Source: Taudactylus pleione | Taxonomy: Eukaryota; Chordata; Amphibia; Anura; Myobatrachidae | Direction: 5' to 3' | NCBI GenBank assembly: GCA_031769625.1 | Contig: JAUIMM010000601.1 | Location: forward strand, 2,417,501-2,481,500 | DNA length: 64,000 nt | Shown here: one piece after another, positions 46,821-57,560 of the stretch | How positions within the stretch are numbered: the first letter of the stretch is position 1 | How the letters are laid out: every line of letters starts with the position of its first letter | Program-made: the position numbers and the translations under genes | The notes under the pieces: generated by a model | The model's input: the letters and a program-made list of their open reading frames with translations, nothing else | Told to the model about the DNA's origin: nothing | Databases searched by the model: none

Positions 46821-47753
46821 CTTAGATATACACTTGCACAGACATCCATCCAGCATATGGGTTGGATCTCCCTGGACTTTGGATGTGGGAGTGGTAGTAT
46901 TGTATTGTGCATTATTACACAGCAGGATCTCTGTGTCTCAACACTCTATTTATTGCTTCATGCTTGGTTTATGTGTGATCCTATAGCGCTGTATGCTCAC
47001 CATACTCCTATGGCAGGAGGTGGACACATATAATAGGGATCCAAAATTTACTTTGAAAATTTTCTATATAATTTTACATATATGCACACCCTGTTTCTGT
47101 CATTGTCACACTGACAATCTTGCTGAATAGATGTGACTTAATCATTAATACTGTCTTTCCAGTGAGCTACAACATTTTTCATTTTTACATCCAGTTGATT
47201 AATTGACTCCGTATATAGGACTTCTATGTCCATTTCTGAATGTGGATGTTTCATGGTTTCAGGTGATTGAATTACGTTATTTCATGATCTTTGTATCCAG
47301 TTCTGGATGTGGATGTATATACATATATATATGTATATGCAGTGATTTCCACAGTGATTTCTGCTTACTAACTATCAGTATCGAATGGGACTTAATTGCC
47401 TACCTTATTTTATTCAGTAACAGGTGTGCTTTATTTTTTGATGGTGTCAGATTGCTGTGTTATGTCTGCTAGATATACCAATTATTATTGTTAAATGTTG
47501 ACATATATTCCCATTTTGGTATATACAATAATGCTCCCATTATGTTAATACAACTTACTTTATGTTAATCTGTTGTATTTAACTTTGCTAACAACTTATG
47601 ACATAATATGTTGATATGTGATACAAATAAAGTCTGCTTGTGCATTCTTTCTTTGATTTTGGTTACTTTGCCAACAAATGGACTATTGATATAACTAGTC
47701 CTACATGTATATTGTTTTATTTTGTGCTGTAATTGTGCAATTTTCCCTATATT

Positions 47754-47870
47754 ACCTACAGCCATACATTACTTTATTGCCTAATCTCATTTGATCTTGG
47801 AAGCTGAACTGTAATTGGCCTGATCAGTACTTGGAAGTTGACTTCCAGGGAATATCAGGTGCTCTAGAGA
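47754..47870 (+). ncRNA. 5S-rRNA-like segment in PLE 3' region
   Basis: About 117 nt matching vertebrate 5S rRNA in order: ACCTACAGCCATAC at the 5' end, TTGATCTTGGAAGCTGAACT, GGCCTGATCAGTACTTGGAA, and GGGAATATCAGGTGCTCTAG at the 3' end. In 5S genes the middle of this span is the internal Pol III promoter; here its A-box-like part is altered and the GGCCTG..AGTACTTGG part best kept. It could be a captured 5S sequence that once gave the element Pol III transcription. There is no T-run terminator at the usual place, so it is not a normal 5S gene. Confidence 0.78.
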
Positions 47871-48180
47871 AAAAATATATTTTGGGATTGTTTTTTAGCA
47901 CAAGGCCAGACAATATCAATACTTACATTTTAGTATACTTGTATTAACAATCCAATGTATCCAGTTTTTATTGTGTACATATTTACAATTCACCTTCAGA
48001 TTTCATCATGATTGTGAATTTTGATTCTGATGATGGTTTTATACCATTTGACTTTGAATTAGCTATATGGTACTTTATTTTATTGTTGCTAATAAAAGTT
48101 ATGTTTTAAATTAATTCAACATTAATATATAACAGTGCCCCACACCATAGCCCTTCTTTTCTCTTCTATACTGCTTACTG

Positions 48181-48338
48181 ATTTGTGATATTGCAATGTA
48201 TCACACATTGCCTATGTGTGTGTTTTTAATCCGTTTAGTTCATTACTTTTATATACTTCACTGTTGTGCACTTCCTTTCATCTTTGTTTATACAGGGCAA
48301 TACCCTATGGGTTAAGGGCTTAGCAGGAGTGCTTCATC

Positions 48339-48374
<36 letters not shown>

Positions 48375-48446
48375 CTTTTTGGCCTATTTTGAAAGACAAA
48401 GAATGCACAAATTTGGTTATCCTGTCTGTTATATACACACACACTA

Positions 48447-48490
<44 letters not shown>

Positions 48491-48512
48491 CTCTATATAT
48501 AGTGTGTGTATA

Positions 48513-48546
<34 letters not shown>

Positions 48547-48547
48547 A
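48181..48547. repeat. PLE C outer end and (TA)n tracts
   Basis: Unique sequence at 48181-48340, then TA runs at 48341-48370 and 48431-48547 with (TG)/(CA) interruptions. The Tyr/Ile-rich frame at 48266-48502 is a repeat artefact. The next PLE begins inside this tract. Confidence 0.8.
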
Positions 48548-49448
48548 GAGCTATAATCAGATAAAGCGCTCTGTGGTAATAGATCTAATCTATAAATATC
48601 AATGCGATAGTGGATAACTATCCGTAGTCCTGTATCTCAAATATGTCGGTGATCAGTAACAAAACTGGTTGGCAAAAAGTTGGGGCTGTGTGTTCAAAAT
48701 TCGATTGATTATGTATGAGATGTCGTTTGATGTAATGGCTCTCTACATTTATATACCTCAGTCTGCTTCAATTAACCAGCTGGTGGGCAATAACTTGAGG
48801 CTGGGTTTTCACGACTAAAACTATAAACGTCTGAAGTTCTGGTCTGGCATAGACACCACTATAGTAATTGAGATGTGGATCTTCAATAGATGTATTATCC
48901 AGACACCATATATTACAGGTGGGCAAGAACTGTCGGCAGGATATTCAGAGATATAGTGTTCTTGTAGCAACTATAGCCACCCCCGATACACTCTCCACTT
49001 CAACGTTCCTAGATGTACCAAAATGAGGGGATTCTTTTTTAGAAATAGGCAGCGCACAGACAACCATGAAAAGAAAGTTAGACGTACTAGAAGAGGATGT
49101 CGGGGAGGGGAAAAAAAGCAAACTAGAAAACACATAGCCTCTAAGACCGAGAAACCTATTGGGATTTTTAATCTCAGTAAATTACTTTAACAACACCACA
49201 AATTACCCTTTTAAATAAGGGTTTAAAATTCATCCCCACTAACAAACTGGACAAATTCCACACATATCTAGACGTTAAAAATTTCACAAGGAAATTGAGC
49301 CTCAAAAAATATTTCCTAGATAAAAGTATAGTCACACATACCTCAAAAAATGGCAAGACAGATAGATTTAAACACAGTGGATTAAGATCAACATCCACAT
49401 TTAACCCCACACACTTGAAAGGATGCTTTATACAAACTTTTGAGAAAG

Positions 49449-50980
49449 TATTCTATAGTGTTCCGCGCTACAGGATAATTCTCCTATCTCTAGCTGCTAT
49501 ACACAAAAGAGGTATACCAACCTCATATAAATGTATACTAGTAATCACAAGCAAAGGTGCTAGCGCTGCGAGATAGAACTGTGATCTAGTGGACGGCTAG
49601 ATGTTATTACTTAATAGATAATTGACTTGCACTGAGACACATGTAAATTAAGCTCAAAGCTGAATATGAGACATGGTGTATGTCACCTAATATACTGTTT
49701 AACTATAAGGTGGGCGTTCTTGTAATCAGGTCTATTGTCCTGGTGTGAACCACTTAGTTATCAGTAAGGTGGGCTTTCTTTATAGTGAAGTCTAATGTCC
49801 TGGAAGTGTATATGGAGTCTAGGTTTGCAATAACTTTAGGCAGGATGTTCTTAACCAGCCAGGTATCCATACTTCTAATGTCAGTCACTGATGCAATGCT
49901 CCAAACAAATGAATAGATTCCCTTTATCCACTGGTATGTTTCAGTCTAATGACTCACCTCCTCGGATGTCACCCATATGAGGAAAAGAGAGATACCGGAG
50001 CATCAGGTGCAGGCATGCAAAGGTGCTGTGATACAAGGTATAAGGTGCACACTTACCCTGGTCCTGTAGTGGATTCACGGGTGCACCTGCAATCCTTGCT
50101 TCTCGGTCCAATATGTGCAGTCCTCGGTCCAATAGGCCTACCCTTGAAAAAGTCCCTACAGGGGACGAAACACGTTGGGAACCCACCATTCACAGACTTT
50201 TTACCCCTGAACTCTGATATTGGCATACTGTATGTGTATGCATAAATATTGCGAATATTGTCAATTTTATTTACCTGTACCACTTGCAGCACCTAGGTGT
50301 GTGGACAGGCAATAAATACAAATTTTTATTCCCAAACATCCACGTTCATAGTGTATATATAGTCTAGCTAGACCACCATCCACCCTTTCACCCACACATA
50401 TTGGACCGAGAAGCAAGGATTGCAGGTGCACCCGTGAATCCACTACAGGACCTGGGTAAGTGTGCACCTTATACCTTGTATCACAGCATCTTTGCATGCC
50501 TGCACCTGATGCTCCGGTATCTCTCTTTTCCTCATATGGGTGACGTCCGAGGAGGTGAGTCATTAGACTGAAACATACCAGTGGATAAAGGGAATCTATT
50601 CATTTGTTTGGAGCATTGCATCAGTGACTGACATTAGAAGTACGGATACCTGGCTGGTTAAGAACATCCAGCCTAAAGTTATTGCAAACCTAGACTCCAT
50701 ATACACTTCCAGGACATTAGACTTCACTATAAAGAACGCCCACCCAACAGATAACTAAGTGGTTCACACCAGGACAATAGACCTGATTACAAGAACGCCC
50801 ACCTTATAGTTAAACAGTATATTAGGTGACATACACCATGTCTCATATTCAGCTTTCAGCTTAATTTACATGTGTCTCAGTGCAAGTCAATTATCTATTA
50901 AGTAATAACATCTAGCCGTCCACTAGATCACAGTTCTATCTCGCAGCGCTAGCACCTTTGCTTGTGATTACTAGTAAATG
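49449..50980. mobile_element. ORF-less insertion: inverted arms around a hammerhead-like motif
   Basis: A 1,532-bp insertion inside the PLE F ORF with a 10-bp target duplication matching at 9 of 10 (TTTGAGAAAG at 49439-49448, TTTGAGTAAG at 50981-50990); the one change makes a stop in the PLE frame. Structure: 88 bp of unique sequence with TTCCGCGCTACAGG, arm (49537-50117), spacer of 277 bp with a hammerhead-like motif, and inverted arm (50395-50977). Arms of about 582 bp are over 95% alike by eye. Paired frames (49949-50245, 49941-50189, 50267-50563) are mirror shadows. Layout matches the 10378-13216 element. No protein coding. Confidence 0.85.
50136..50183 (+). ncRNA. Hammerhead-like fold with TTGAAAA core
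   Basis: CCC, TTGAAAA (50144-50150), stem GTCCC-TACAG-GGGAC, GAAA (50167-50170), then CACGTT and GGG. CCC/GGG forms stem I; stem II is perfect. The CUGANGA box is replaced by UUGAAAA, so the fold is kept but canonical cleavage is doubtful. Confidence 0.6.
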
Positions 50981-52991
50981 TTTGAGTAAGCAGTCCTAGA
51001 TGATATTAAAAAATTAGATATAAAGACTAGTTCCACCAGACCAAATTTGTCAAAAGTTGAATGGGAAGCTTTAAGATCACTAGAAAGGGACCAAGATATT
51101 GTCATCAAACCCGCAGACAAGGGTGGGGGAATAGTCATCCTTAATAGATCAGATTACGAAACAGAGGCTCTTCGGATCCTGAACGACATCACCACGTATC
51201 AAAAATTAAAGGGAGACCCTACCATTACATTTCAAAAAGAACTACAGATATTTTTGGATAAAGGTAAAAACAGCGGGATCCTCAACAAGCAAGAACACAA
51301 TTTCCTAACTCACACAAATCCAGTAATACCAGTTTTTTATTATCTCCCCAAAATTCATAAGAACACTACCCATCCGCCAGGAAGACCAATCACTTCTGGT
51401 ATCAATTCAATCACTTCCCCTCTTTCTGAGTATATTGATCAATTCCTACAAGGATATGTTCAAAAACAACCATCTTACATCCGAGACATGACTCAGGTTC
51501 TTTTAACATTACAGGATATAGAATGGAATGATAATCTCTGGTTGGTAACCAGTGATGTCACCTCATTGTATACCGTTATCAATCATGATTTAGGTCTAGA
51601 TAGTATACAACATTTCCTCGAGCAAGATCAGGATATGGATGAGGAACAAAGAGTCTTTATACTCCAAGGTATCAATTATATCTTAACACATAATTACATG
51701 TGGTTTGGGGGAGACTTTTACCTGCAACGTAAAGGGACAGCCTTGGGGACCAAGTTCGCCTCTAGTTATGCAAACCTTTTCATGAGCCATTGGGAACTTA
51801 ACAAGATCTGGTCCAATGAGAGGTTTGGGCCGAACTTGGTCCTATGGAGACGGTATATAGATGATGTGTTGTGCATTTGGTGAGGTGATGAACACTCGTT
51901 ATTACAATTTCTGTCCTATATTAATGATAACAACCTCAATCTACAGTTCACTTCAACATTTAGTAAAAATAAAATCGTTTTCCTAGATTTTGAGATTTTC
52001 ATTCAAGACAACAAGCTGCACACTAAAACACATCATAAGGCTGTAGACGTAAATAGTTATATACTGGCGCAAAGCAATCATCATCCGAGTTGGATAAAGG
52101 GAATACCCAAGGGCCAGTTCACACATCTGAGACGCAATTGCACTAAATTAGAGGATTATACTGAACAAGGTTTGGATTTAAAACAAAAATTTAAGGAAAA
52201 AAAAATATAATATGGAGGTAGTGGAAGGAGCTTATAGGGAATTGGAATCGAGACCGAGAGAGACACTACTTAAATATTCAAAAATGGAATCAGTGAACAC
52301 TATTGAACAACATGAGAAAGTATACTTTGTGACTAATTATTCAGGTGCCTCTAGCAAAGTACAGAACATATTCAAGAAACATTGGCATATTCTGAGTCTG
52401 GACGAGAATCTAAAAAATGTAATTCAGGACAAACCAAATGTGGTGTTTCGGAAAGCTCCAGATATAAAACAAAAAATAGTTCATAACCATCTCTGAGACA
52501 CTACTAATAATATAAGACAGAAAACCATCGATGGGAGTAATGTCAGAGTGGGATTCTATCATTGTGGAAGGTGTTCCAATTGTAAAATGTTGGGGTACAT
52601 AAGCAAGAGACCCATAAGTGTTATAAAATCGAACCAAACTGACAAGGAGTATAAAATTAGAGGTACACTATCATGTGACAGCGATAACCTAATATATCTG
52701 CTTGAATGCCCATGTGGGTTACAATATGTGGGAAGTACCATAAGAACCCTCAGACAAAGGATTTATGAACACTGTCGGAACATTCAAAGGGGATTTGAGA
52801 ACCACAGTGTTTCAGAACATTTCAGAAATACCCGTAGTTGCGACCCCAAAGGTTCAAAGTTCACGGGGATTGACAAAGTCACTTACAACTGGAGTGGAGG
52901 TAATAAATTAGAAGCCATCAACCGCAAAGAGAGCAGATGGATATTTAATCTGCAGACCCTACACCCTGAGGGGCTCAACATAGACCCCTAA

Positions 52992-54230
52992 ATGCATTAG
53001 AAGAAACACCCTTAAAATACACCTACTACAATGGTCGATCATATTCTAATAGGTATAGTGTATATCAAAACACTTTTCTCTATTTCATTACTTTATTTAT
53101 TTTAATTCACTATATTTCATTTTATGACATATAATGGGACATATTTGGTAATGACCTTTAGCAAGATTCGTGCCATATTCTTCTTCAAATGATTCACAGT
53201 TACATAGAATCAATATGTCAACATAATTAATCTTTATTGTTAGTTTAATCCGATATGTTTGCCCCATATGTAATTAATGCTCTATTTTAATATATATGTT
53301 AACATTAGCTTTCTACTCTATATGGATGTCCTACTTGTCTTTAGTAGTGCATATCCAGATTGAATCCAACAAAAAATGGCCGCAGCCATATATGAGGACA
53401 TAGAAGCCAGGCTTCTATGATGCCTCTGATGTGTGCAAACGACTGTATGGATGCCTTATTCACCCTTATTAGTATGTACTCATATCAAACCCAACCAAAA
53501 ATGGCCACCTCCATATCTGAAGACATAGAAGCCAGGCTTCTATGTTTCTCCTGATGTGTGCACCCGGAGGGCGGTGCGGCGGTTCTCGCTGCTGCTTGTG
53601 TAGGTACATCACTAAGACACCTAGATAGACACTGGGATCAGCAATATAGGACTTCCGCTGGGACACACATGCGGCATGCGCGAACCGGAAGTGACTACCC
53701 GGAAGTGCGGCGCCCCTACATGTGGGTAATAATGATCAAAGAGACTGCCTATATAAGATGCAACATACACTAACAACACCATTGCCCTTGATAAAGTCTC
53801 TATTAGAGATGAAACGCGTTGGAAAATTTATATGAGCATATATGTACTTTTAATTACAATCCCTGTTTGAAGGGTATTATTTGCTTTTCTTACTACTTTG
53901 TATCATCTCCATACTGTTTAATAAAACAGTGTTGTATTATTTGATGGCCAGTCATTTATAGTATTATAGCCTCCCCCTGCATACTCATACACAGTGATGG
54001 TGGACACAGAGTGACACAGGACCAGCAGACTTCATGGTCAGGTAAGATAACATTCCATACCTAAAGCAACTGCAATTCTAGTGTCGCATGTCTCTCTGAT
54101 ACTACGTTCCTTTCCTGAGGTGGAGAGAGCAGTGGAGGAGAAAAGGTCACGCTGTTGACGTATCCTGGTTAAAGGTTTATATTACATACAACAACCGGCC
54201 CACAGTTTTTGCCTATTTGCAATCAGCATA
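52992..54230 (+). other. PLE F 3' non-coding region
   Basis: AT-rich directly after the stop, then a GC-richer part (53560-53720) and a hammerhead-like motif at 53782-53828. It contains two near-copies of a block around AAAAATGGCCGC(A/-)(G)CC (53373 and 53496). Small frames here carry no domain. Confidence 0.6.
53782..53828 (+). ncRNA. Degenerate hammerhead-like motif
   Basis: TTGATAA (53788-53794), hairpin GTCTCT-ATT-AGAGAT, GAAAC (53811-53815), then GCGTTGG. Two core bases differ from CUGANGA. GAAAC-GC-GTT gives the short stem III typical of PLE hammerheads, and CC/GG offers a weak stem I. Confidence 0.58.
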
Positions 54231-54745
54231 TTGCTACAAGAACACTATATCTCTGAATATCCTGCCGACAGTTCTTGCCCACCTGTAATATATGGTGTCT
54301 GGATAATACATCTATTGAAGATCCACATCTTAATTACTATAGTGGTGTCTATGCCAGACCAGAACTTCAGACGTTTATAGTTTTAGTCGTGAAAACCCAG
54401 CCTCAAGTTATTGCCCACCAGCTGGTTAATTGAAGCAGACTGTGGTATATAAATGTAGAGAGCCGTTACATCAAACGACATCTCATACATAATCAATCCA
54501 ATTTTGAACACACAGCCCCAAGTTTTTGCCAACCAGTTTTGTCACTGATCACCGACATATTTGAGATATGGGACTACGGATAGTTATCCACTATTGCATT
54601 GATATTTATAGATTAGATCTATTACCACAGAGCGCTTTATCTGATTATTGCTTATATCTGTTTAGGAAGTGGGGATACTTCCAGAGAGAGTTGCTAGTGG
54701 TAGACAAACACCTCTCCACCTATGAGCGCCGATTGCTCTATGTTG

Positions 54746-54748
<3 letters not shown>

Positions 54749-54807
<59 letters not shown>
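54749..54807. repeat. (TA)n / (CA)n microsatellite
   Basis: A TA run then ACACACACACAC. Right flank of PLE F; together with 48431-48547 it represents the split target tract. Confidence 0.9.
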
Positions 54808-55265
54808 GAACAAAAGACAGCGGCACTCCAGTTTAGTCAGCAAGCAAGTAAAGGATGTATTTGTCATCAATTGCCAACGTTTCAGAGCTGCGCTCTTTTT
54901 TCAAGGCAGCCAAATACAATGCATCATCAAATGAACAAACAAATACAATACAAGTCTTACCTTATATAGGTAGTTGGGATAACTGAACTGCTGCAGACCA
55001 GGTAGCACGCCACATGCCAGAGCTGAGGTCCCGCTATGATGACATTGGCAAGCCTTGACTCGGTTGCCAAGCAACTGGTCCGGAGCTGAGAAGCATCTCC
55101 CCAGTCTGCATAACAGACCAAAGTAGCACACAGGACATGTGGATAACCAATCTGTAGTATAAAATGTCAAGTCATAGGGAGTCTATAAAAACAGACTTAC
55201 ATACAAAATCATATCATATCCGAACATGTCGTATCAGAACACATATGCGATCTGAGTCACTGACT
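54808..55265 (-). other. PLE-like terminal fragment with hammerhead-like motif
   Basis: Non-coding. Its left part carries a hammerhead-like fold on the minus strand at 54872-54913, and the rest has the mixed composition of other PLE terminal regions here. No arms or ORF were found. Probably a solo remnant. Confidence 0.45.
54872..54913 (-). ncRNA. Hammerhead-like fold with TTGAAAA core
   Basis: On the minus strand: TGCC, TTGAAAA (54898-54904), hairpin GAGC-GCA-GCTC, GAAAC (54879-54883), GTT, GGCA. TGCC/GGCA forms a 4-bp stem I and stem II is perfect. Same core variant as 22553 and 50136. Confidence 0.58.
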
Positions 55266-55267
55266 AG

Positions 55268-55556
55268 ATATCTATTTGGCATGGACTACTGCCAGCATGC
55301 CTGGAGGTGCAGGTCAACATGTCAATATTAATTTAAATTCCCTTAGGTGTGAAGCTTCACTCGATATTTATTTTAGTTGCTTTAGTGAGCTGTCATTCTG
55401 TTTTCTGGAGATCCTTGTTTTAGAATCCCCTGAATGGGGCTATGTATTACACCACATGATAGTGGTAAGGCTGAGTGCCTATCTTCCTTTAGAATACCCT
55501 TATACATGTTGACCTGTACCTCCAGGCATGCTAGCGGTAGTCCATACCAACTACAG
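55268..55556. mobile_element. Palindromic MITE
   Basis: Inverted ends of about 46 bp: TTGGCATGGACTACTGCCAG at the left returns as CGGTAGTCCATACCAA at the right, and the CATGCCTGGAGGTGCAGG block is shared too. About 285 bp, non-coding. Frames at 55276-55645 on both strands are shadows. Confidence 0.7.
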
Positions 55557-55560
55557 ATGG

Positions 55561-55954
55561 GCCCAGCTAGTTTGTTGCTCATGGCGAGCCATTCAGGCCT
55601 CTGTGTCATGCCATGAAACGTTACTTGATGGCTGGACTTTGGCATACCATGGTATTCTTCAAAGAAAGATATGCTATGGCATGTAATACAGTACTTTACT
55701 GCTGGGTGGTGAGTGCTCCACTGTTGTATTTCTACTGGGATACTGTGTATATATGTTCTAGTATAATATTTTGAAAGGAAGACATTTTTTATTATTTAAA
55801 ACAGTAGCGGGTGGGTTGAGTGAACAAGGATGAGTCTGCTATGTGTGGTTCTTGATATACAGTAGCTGGCATTTGGGCTAGAGGCTAGATGATCGCTATG
55901 CAACAGTGTTTGTCCTGGGTTCGAGCCCTGGAAAAGAATATTTTTTTTTTGCGC
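55561..55954. other. Non-coding, with a possible tRNA-derived B box
   Basis: No gene. GTCCTGGGTTCGAGCCCTGG at 55913-55932 looks like the T-arm and B box of a tRNA-derived SINE, but I cannot fold a full tRNA around it. Confidence 0.3.
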
Positions 55955-57560
55955 TGTCCCAGACTTAGACACTATAGTGAAACTAGCAGTGGGCTATTTA
56001 AAAGAGAGGCATTACAAACTGTGCGTTTTAAAATGCACACTTGTGGCTGTCAGATCAGGGGGTTACAATTGGATATCTGGCTCATGCCCAGTGGAGCCGC
56101 TCCATACACCAGTGGCGTATGGAGGATCATAGTACTATGCATGCCCAGTGGGTCAGGAGTCACACACAATGGGATCTCTGGCGCATGCCCAGTGGAGCCG
56201 CTCCATACCGAAAGTTCGTGCTATGCCATGGTGTATGGAAGATCATAGCACTGTGCATGCCCAGTGCATCGTAAGTTACACAGGGAAAGTGGGATCTCTA
56301 TATTAGAAACTGACTGTGCGGTTGTAGTTGCATACTTGCGGCCCTGTCAGCGCTGTCTCAGACTTTGACACCATTGTGATTTCATGACTTTAGAAACTAG
56401 TAGTGGGCTCTGTTTAAGAGAGAGGTCTCTCTCTATATTACAAACTGATTGTGTGTTTAAAACTGCAAACTTGCGGCAATGTCGGCACATCGGCGCTGTG
56501 GTGGCTGTCAGCTCGGAGGGGTTACAATGGGATATTTGGCACATGCCCAGTGGAGGGGTTGCAATGGGATCTCTGGCGAATGCCAAGTGTAGCTGTACCA
56601 TATACCAGTTCACGCTATGCCATGGCATATGGAAGATCCTAGCACTGTGCATGCCTAGTGGGTCAGGAGTCACACAGTGAAAGTGGGATCTCTGTATTAG
56701 AAACTGACTGTGCGGTTGTAGTTGCATACTTGCGGCATTGTCAGCTCCTGGCCTTGCACATGGGATCTCCGGCACATGCCCAGTGGAGCCACTCTGTAGC
56801 TGTGGCATAAGGAGGCTCATACAGTAGTAATGCGCATGCCCAGTGGGTCTGGAGTCCCACACAGTGCATCAGGTTCCTTCCCCAAAAGCAAGTAACAGCC
56901 TTTCATTACCATAATAAAGGACGCTCTGTTAACCATTTACTGTAAGCTTTCAGCTCAAGGTCTGCCCTTGTGTCCGGAAAAGGCAAGGAATGGTGACCAT
57001 TGCCAAGGACACCATCCCCCATCTTCTTGGACAACTAATATGCCGCTATGAATGTGTTGGTTTCTTATAATCTGAATGTGTTTTAAGATGCACACTTGTG
57101 GCACTGCAGGCTCTGTAGGAAAGAGAGGACACACACTTGCGTCACTGTTGGCACGTCGGCGCTTTCCCAGACTTTGAAACCATAGTGATTTTATGACTTT
57201 AGAAACTAGTAGTGGGCTCTGTTTAAGAGAGAGGTCTCTGTGTTACAAATAGATTGTGTGTTTAAAACTGCAAACTTGCGGCAAATTCGGCATGTTGGTG
57301 CTGTAGTGGCTGTCAGCTCTGAGGGGTTGCAATGGGATCTCTGGCGCATACCCAGTGGAGCTGCTCCTTACGACATGTTGGGCTATGCTATGGCGTATAG
57401 AACTGCGTATGCCCAGTGGGTCGGGAGTCACACACAGTACATCAGGTCCCTTCCCCCAAAGCAAGCAAGAGCCTTTCATTACCATATTAAAGGATGCTCT
57501 GTTATCCATTTACTGTAAGCTTTCAGCTCAAAGCCTGCCCTTGTGTCCTGAAAAGGCAAA
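55955..57560 (+). repeat. Left end of a DNA transposon: tandem subrepeats
   Basis: Repeated copies of a roughly 350 to 450-bp unit containing GCGCTGTC(C/T)CAGACTT, GAAACTAG(T)AGTGGGCT, AAAACTGCAAACTTGCGGC, GGCGCATGCCCAGTGGAGC and GTGGGTC(A/G)GGAGTCACACA. The same blocks occur in reverse orientation at 63010-64000. Frames in this stretch are repeat shadows. The left boundary is approximate. Confidence 0.72.

Larger units (their letters stand above)
44868..48180 (+). repeat. Right arm / 3' region of PLE C
   Basis: Contains the last 26 or so codons of the ORF and 3.2 kb of 3' non-coding DNA, mirrored at 38957-42152. It carries a TTA microsatellite, four CAGCATG(T/C)AAAG-type blocks, a hammerhead-like motif and a 5S-like segment. 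It is followed by about 160 bp of unique sequence and a (TA)n tract at 48341, resembling the outer ends of the other PLEs here. Confidence 0.88.
49023..52991 (+). pseudogene. PLE F ORF: reverse transcriptase, thumb, GIY-YIG endonuclease
   Basis: Reverse transcribes element RNA and cuts target DNA in the nucleus. The N-terminus has a basic stretch RTRRGCRGGEKK and LTTPQITLLNKGLKFIP; then the insertion (49449-50980). After it: IVIKPADKGGGIVIL, YYLPKIHKN, GRPITSGINS, VTSDVTSLYT (catalytic Asp), GTALGTKFASSYANLFM, YRRYIDDVLCIW (catalytic YIDD intact), FLDFEIF, GIPKGQFTHLRR, HWHILSLDENL, the Cys cluster CGRCSNCKML, LIYLLECPCGLQYVGST with QRIYEH, and KESRWIFNL with the endonuclease Glu. Visible lesions: a frameshift near 49188, the insertion with a stop in its target duplication, TGA after the YIDD box (51881-51883), a frameshift in an A-run near 52200, and a stop near 52496. 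ATG 49023 is the first plausible start, but the frame is open further upstream. Confidence 0.9.
48546..54748 (+). mobile_element. PLE F: best-preserved Penelope-like element
   Basis: A 6.2 kb unit lying in a (TA)n tract, with TA runs directly on both sides. It has an inverted repeat of about 424 bp (48546-48970 and 54231-54653), an ORF (49023-52991) split by a 1.5 kb insertion, about 1.2 kb of 3' non-coding DNA with a hammerhead-like motif, and a 95-bp unique outer end (54654-54748) containing GAGCGCCGATTGC. The inverted copy at the 5' side and insertion into AT-rich DNA are typical of PLEs. Without the insertion it would be about 4.7 kb. Confidence 0.88.

Noticed and set aside
39978..47033. 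85-codon frame conserved at both 39978-40235 and 46776-47033
   Set aside because: Lies in the mirrored non-coding PLE arms and includes the hammerhead-like motif. Similarity is explained by arm duplication.
47754..47870. Functional 5S rRNA gene
   Set aside because: Many substitutions including in the A-box region, no T-run terminator, and location inside transposon arms.
55895..55936. tRNA gene
   Set aside because: Only a B-box/T-arm-like stretch is present. The acceptor, D and anticodon arms do not fold convincingly.
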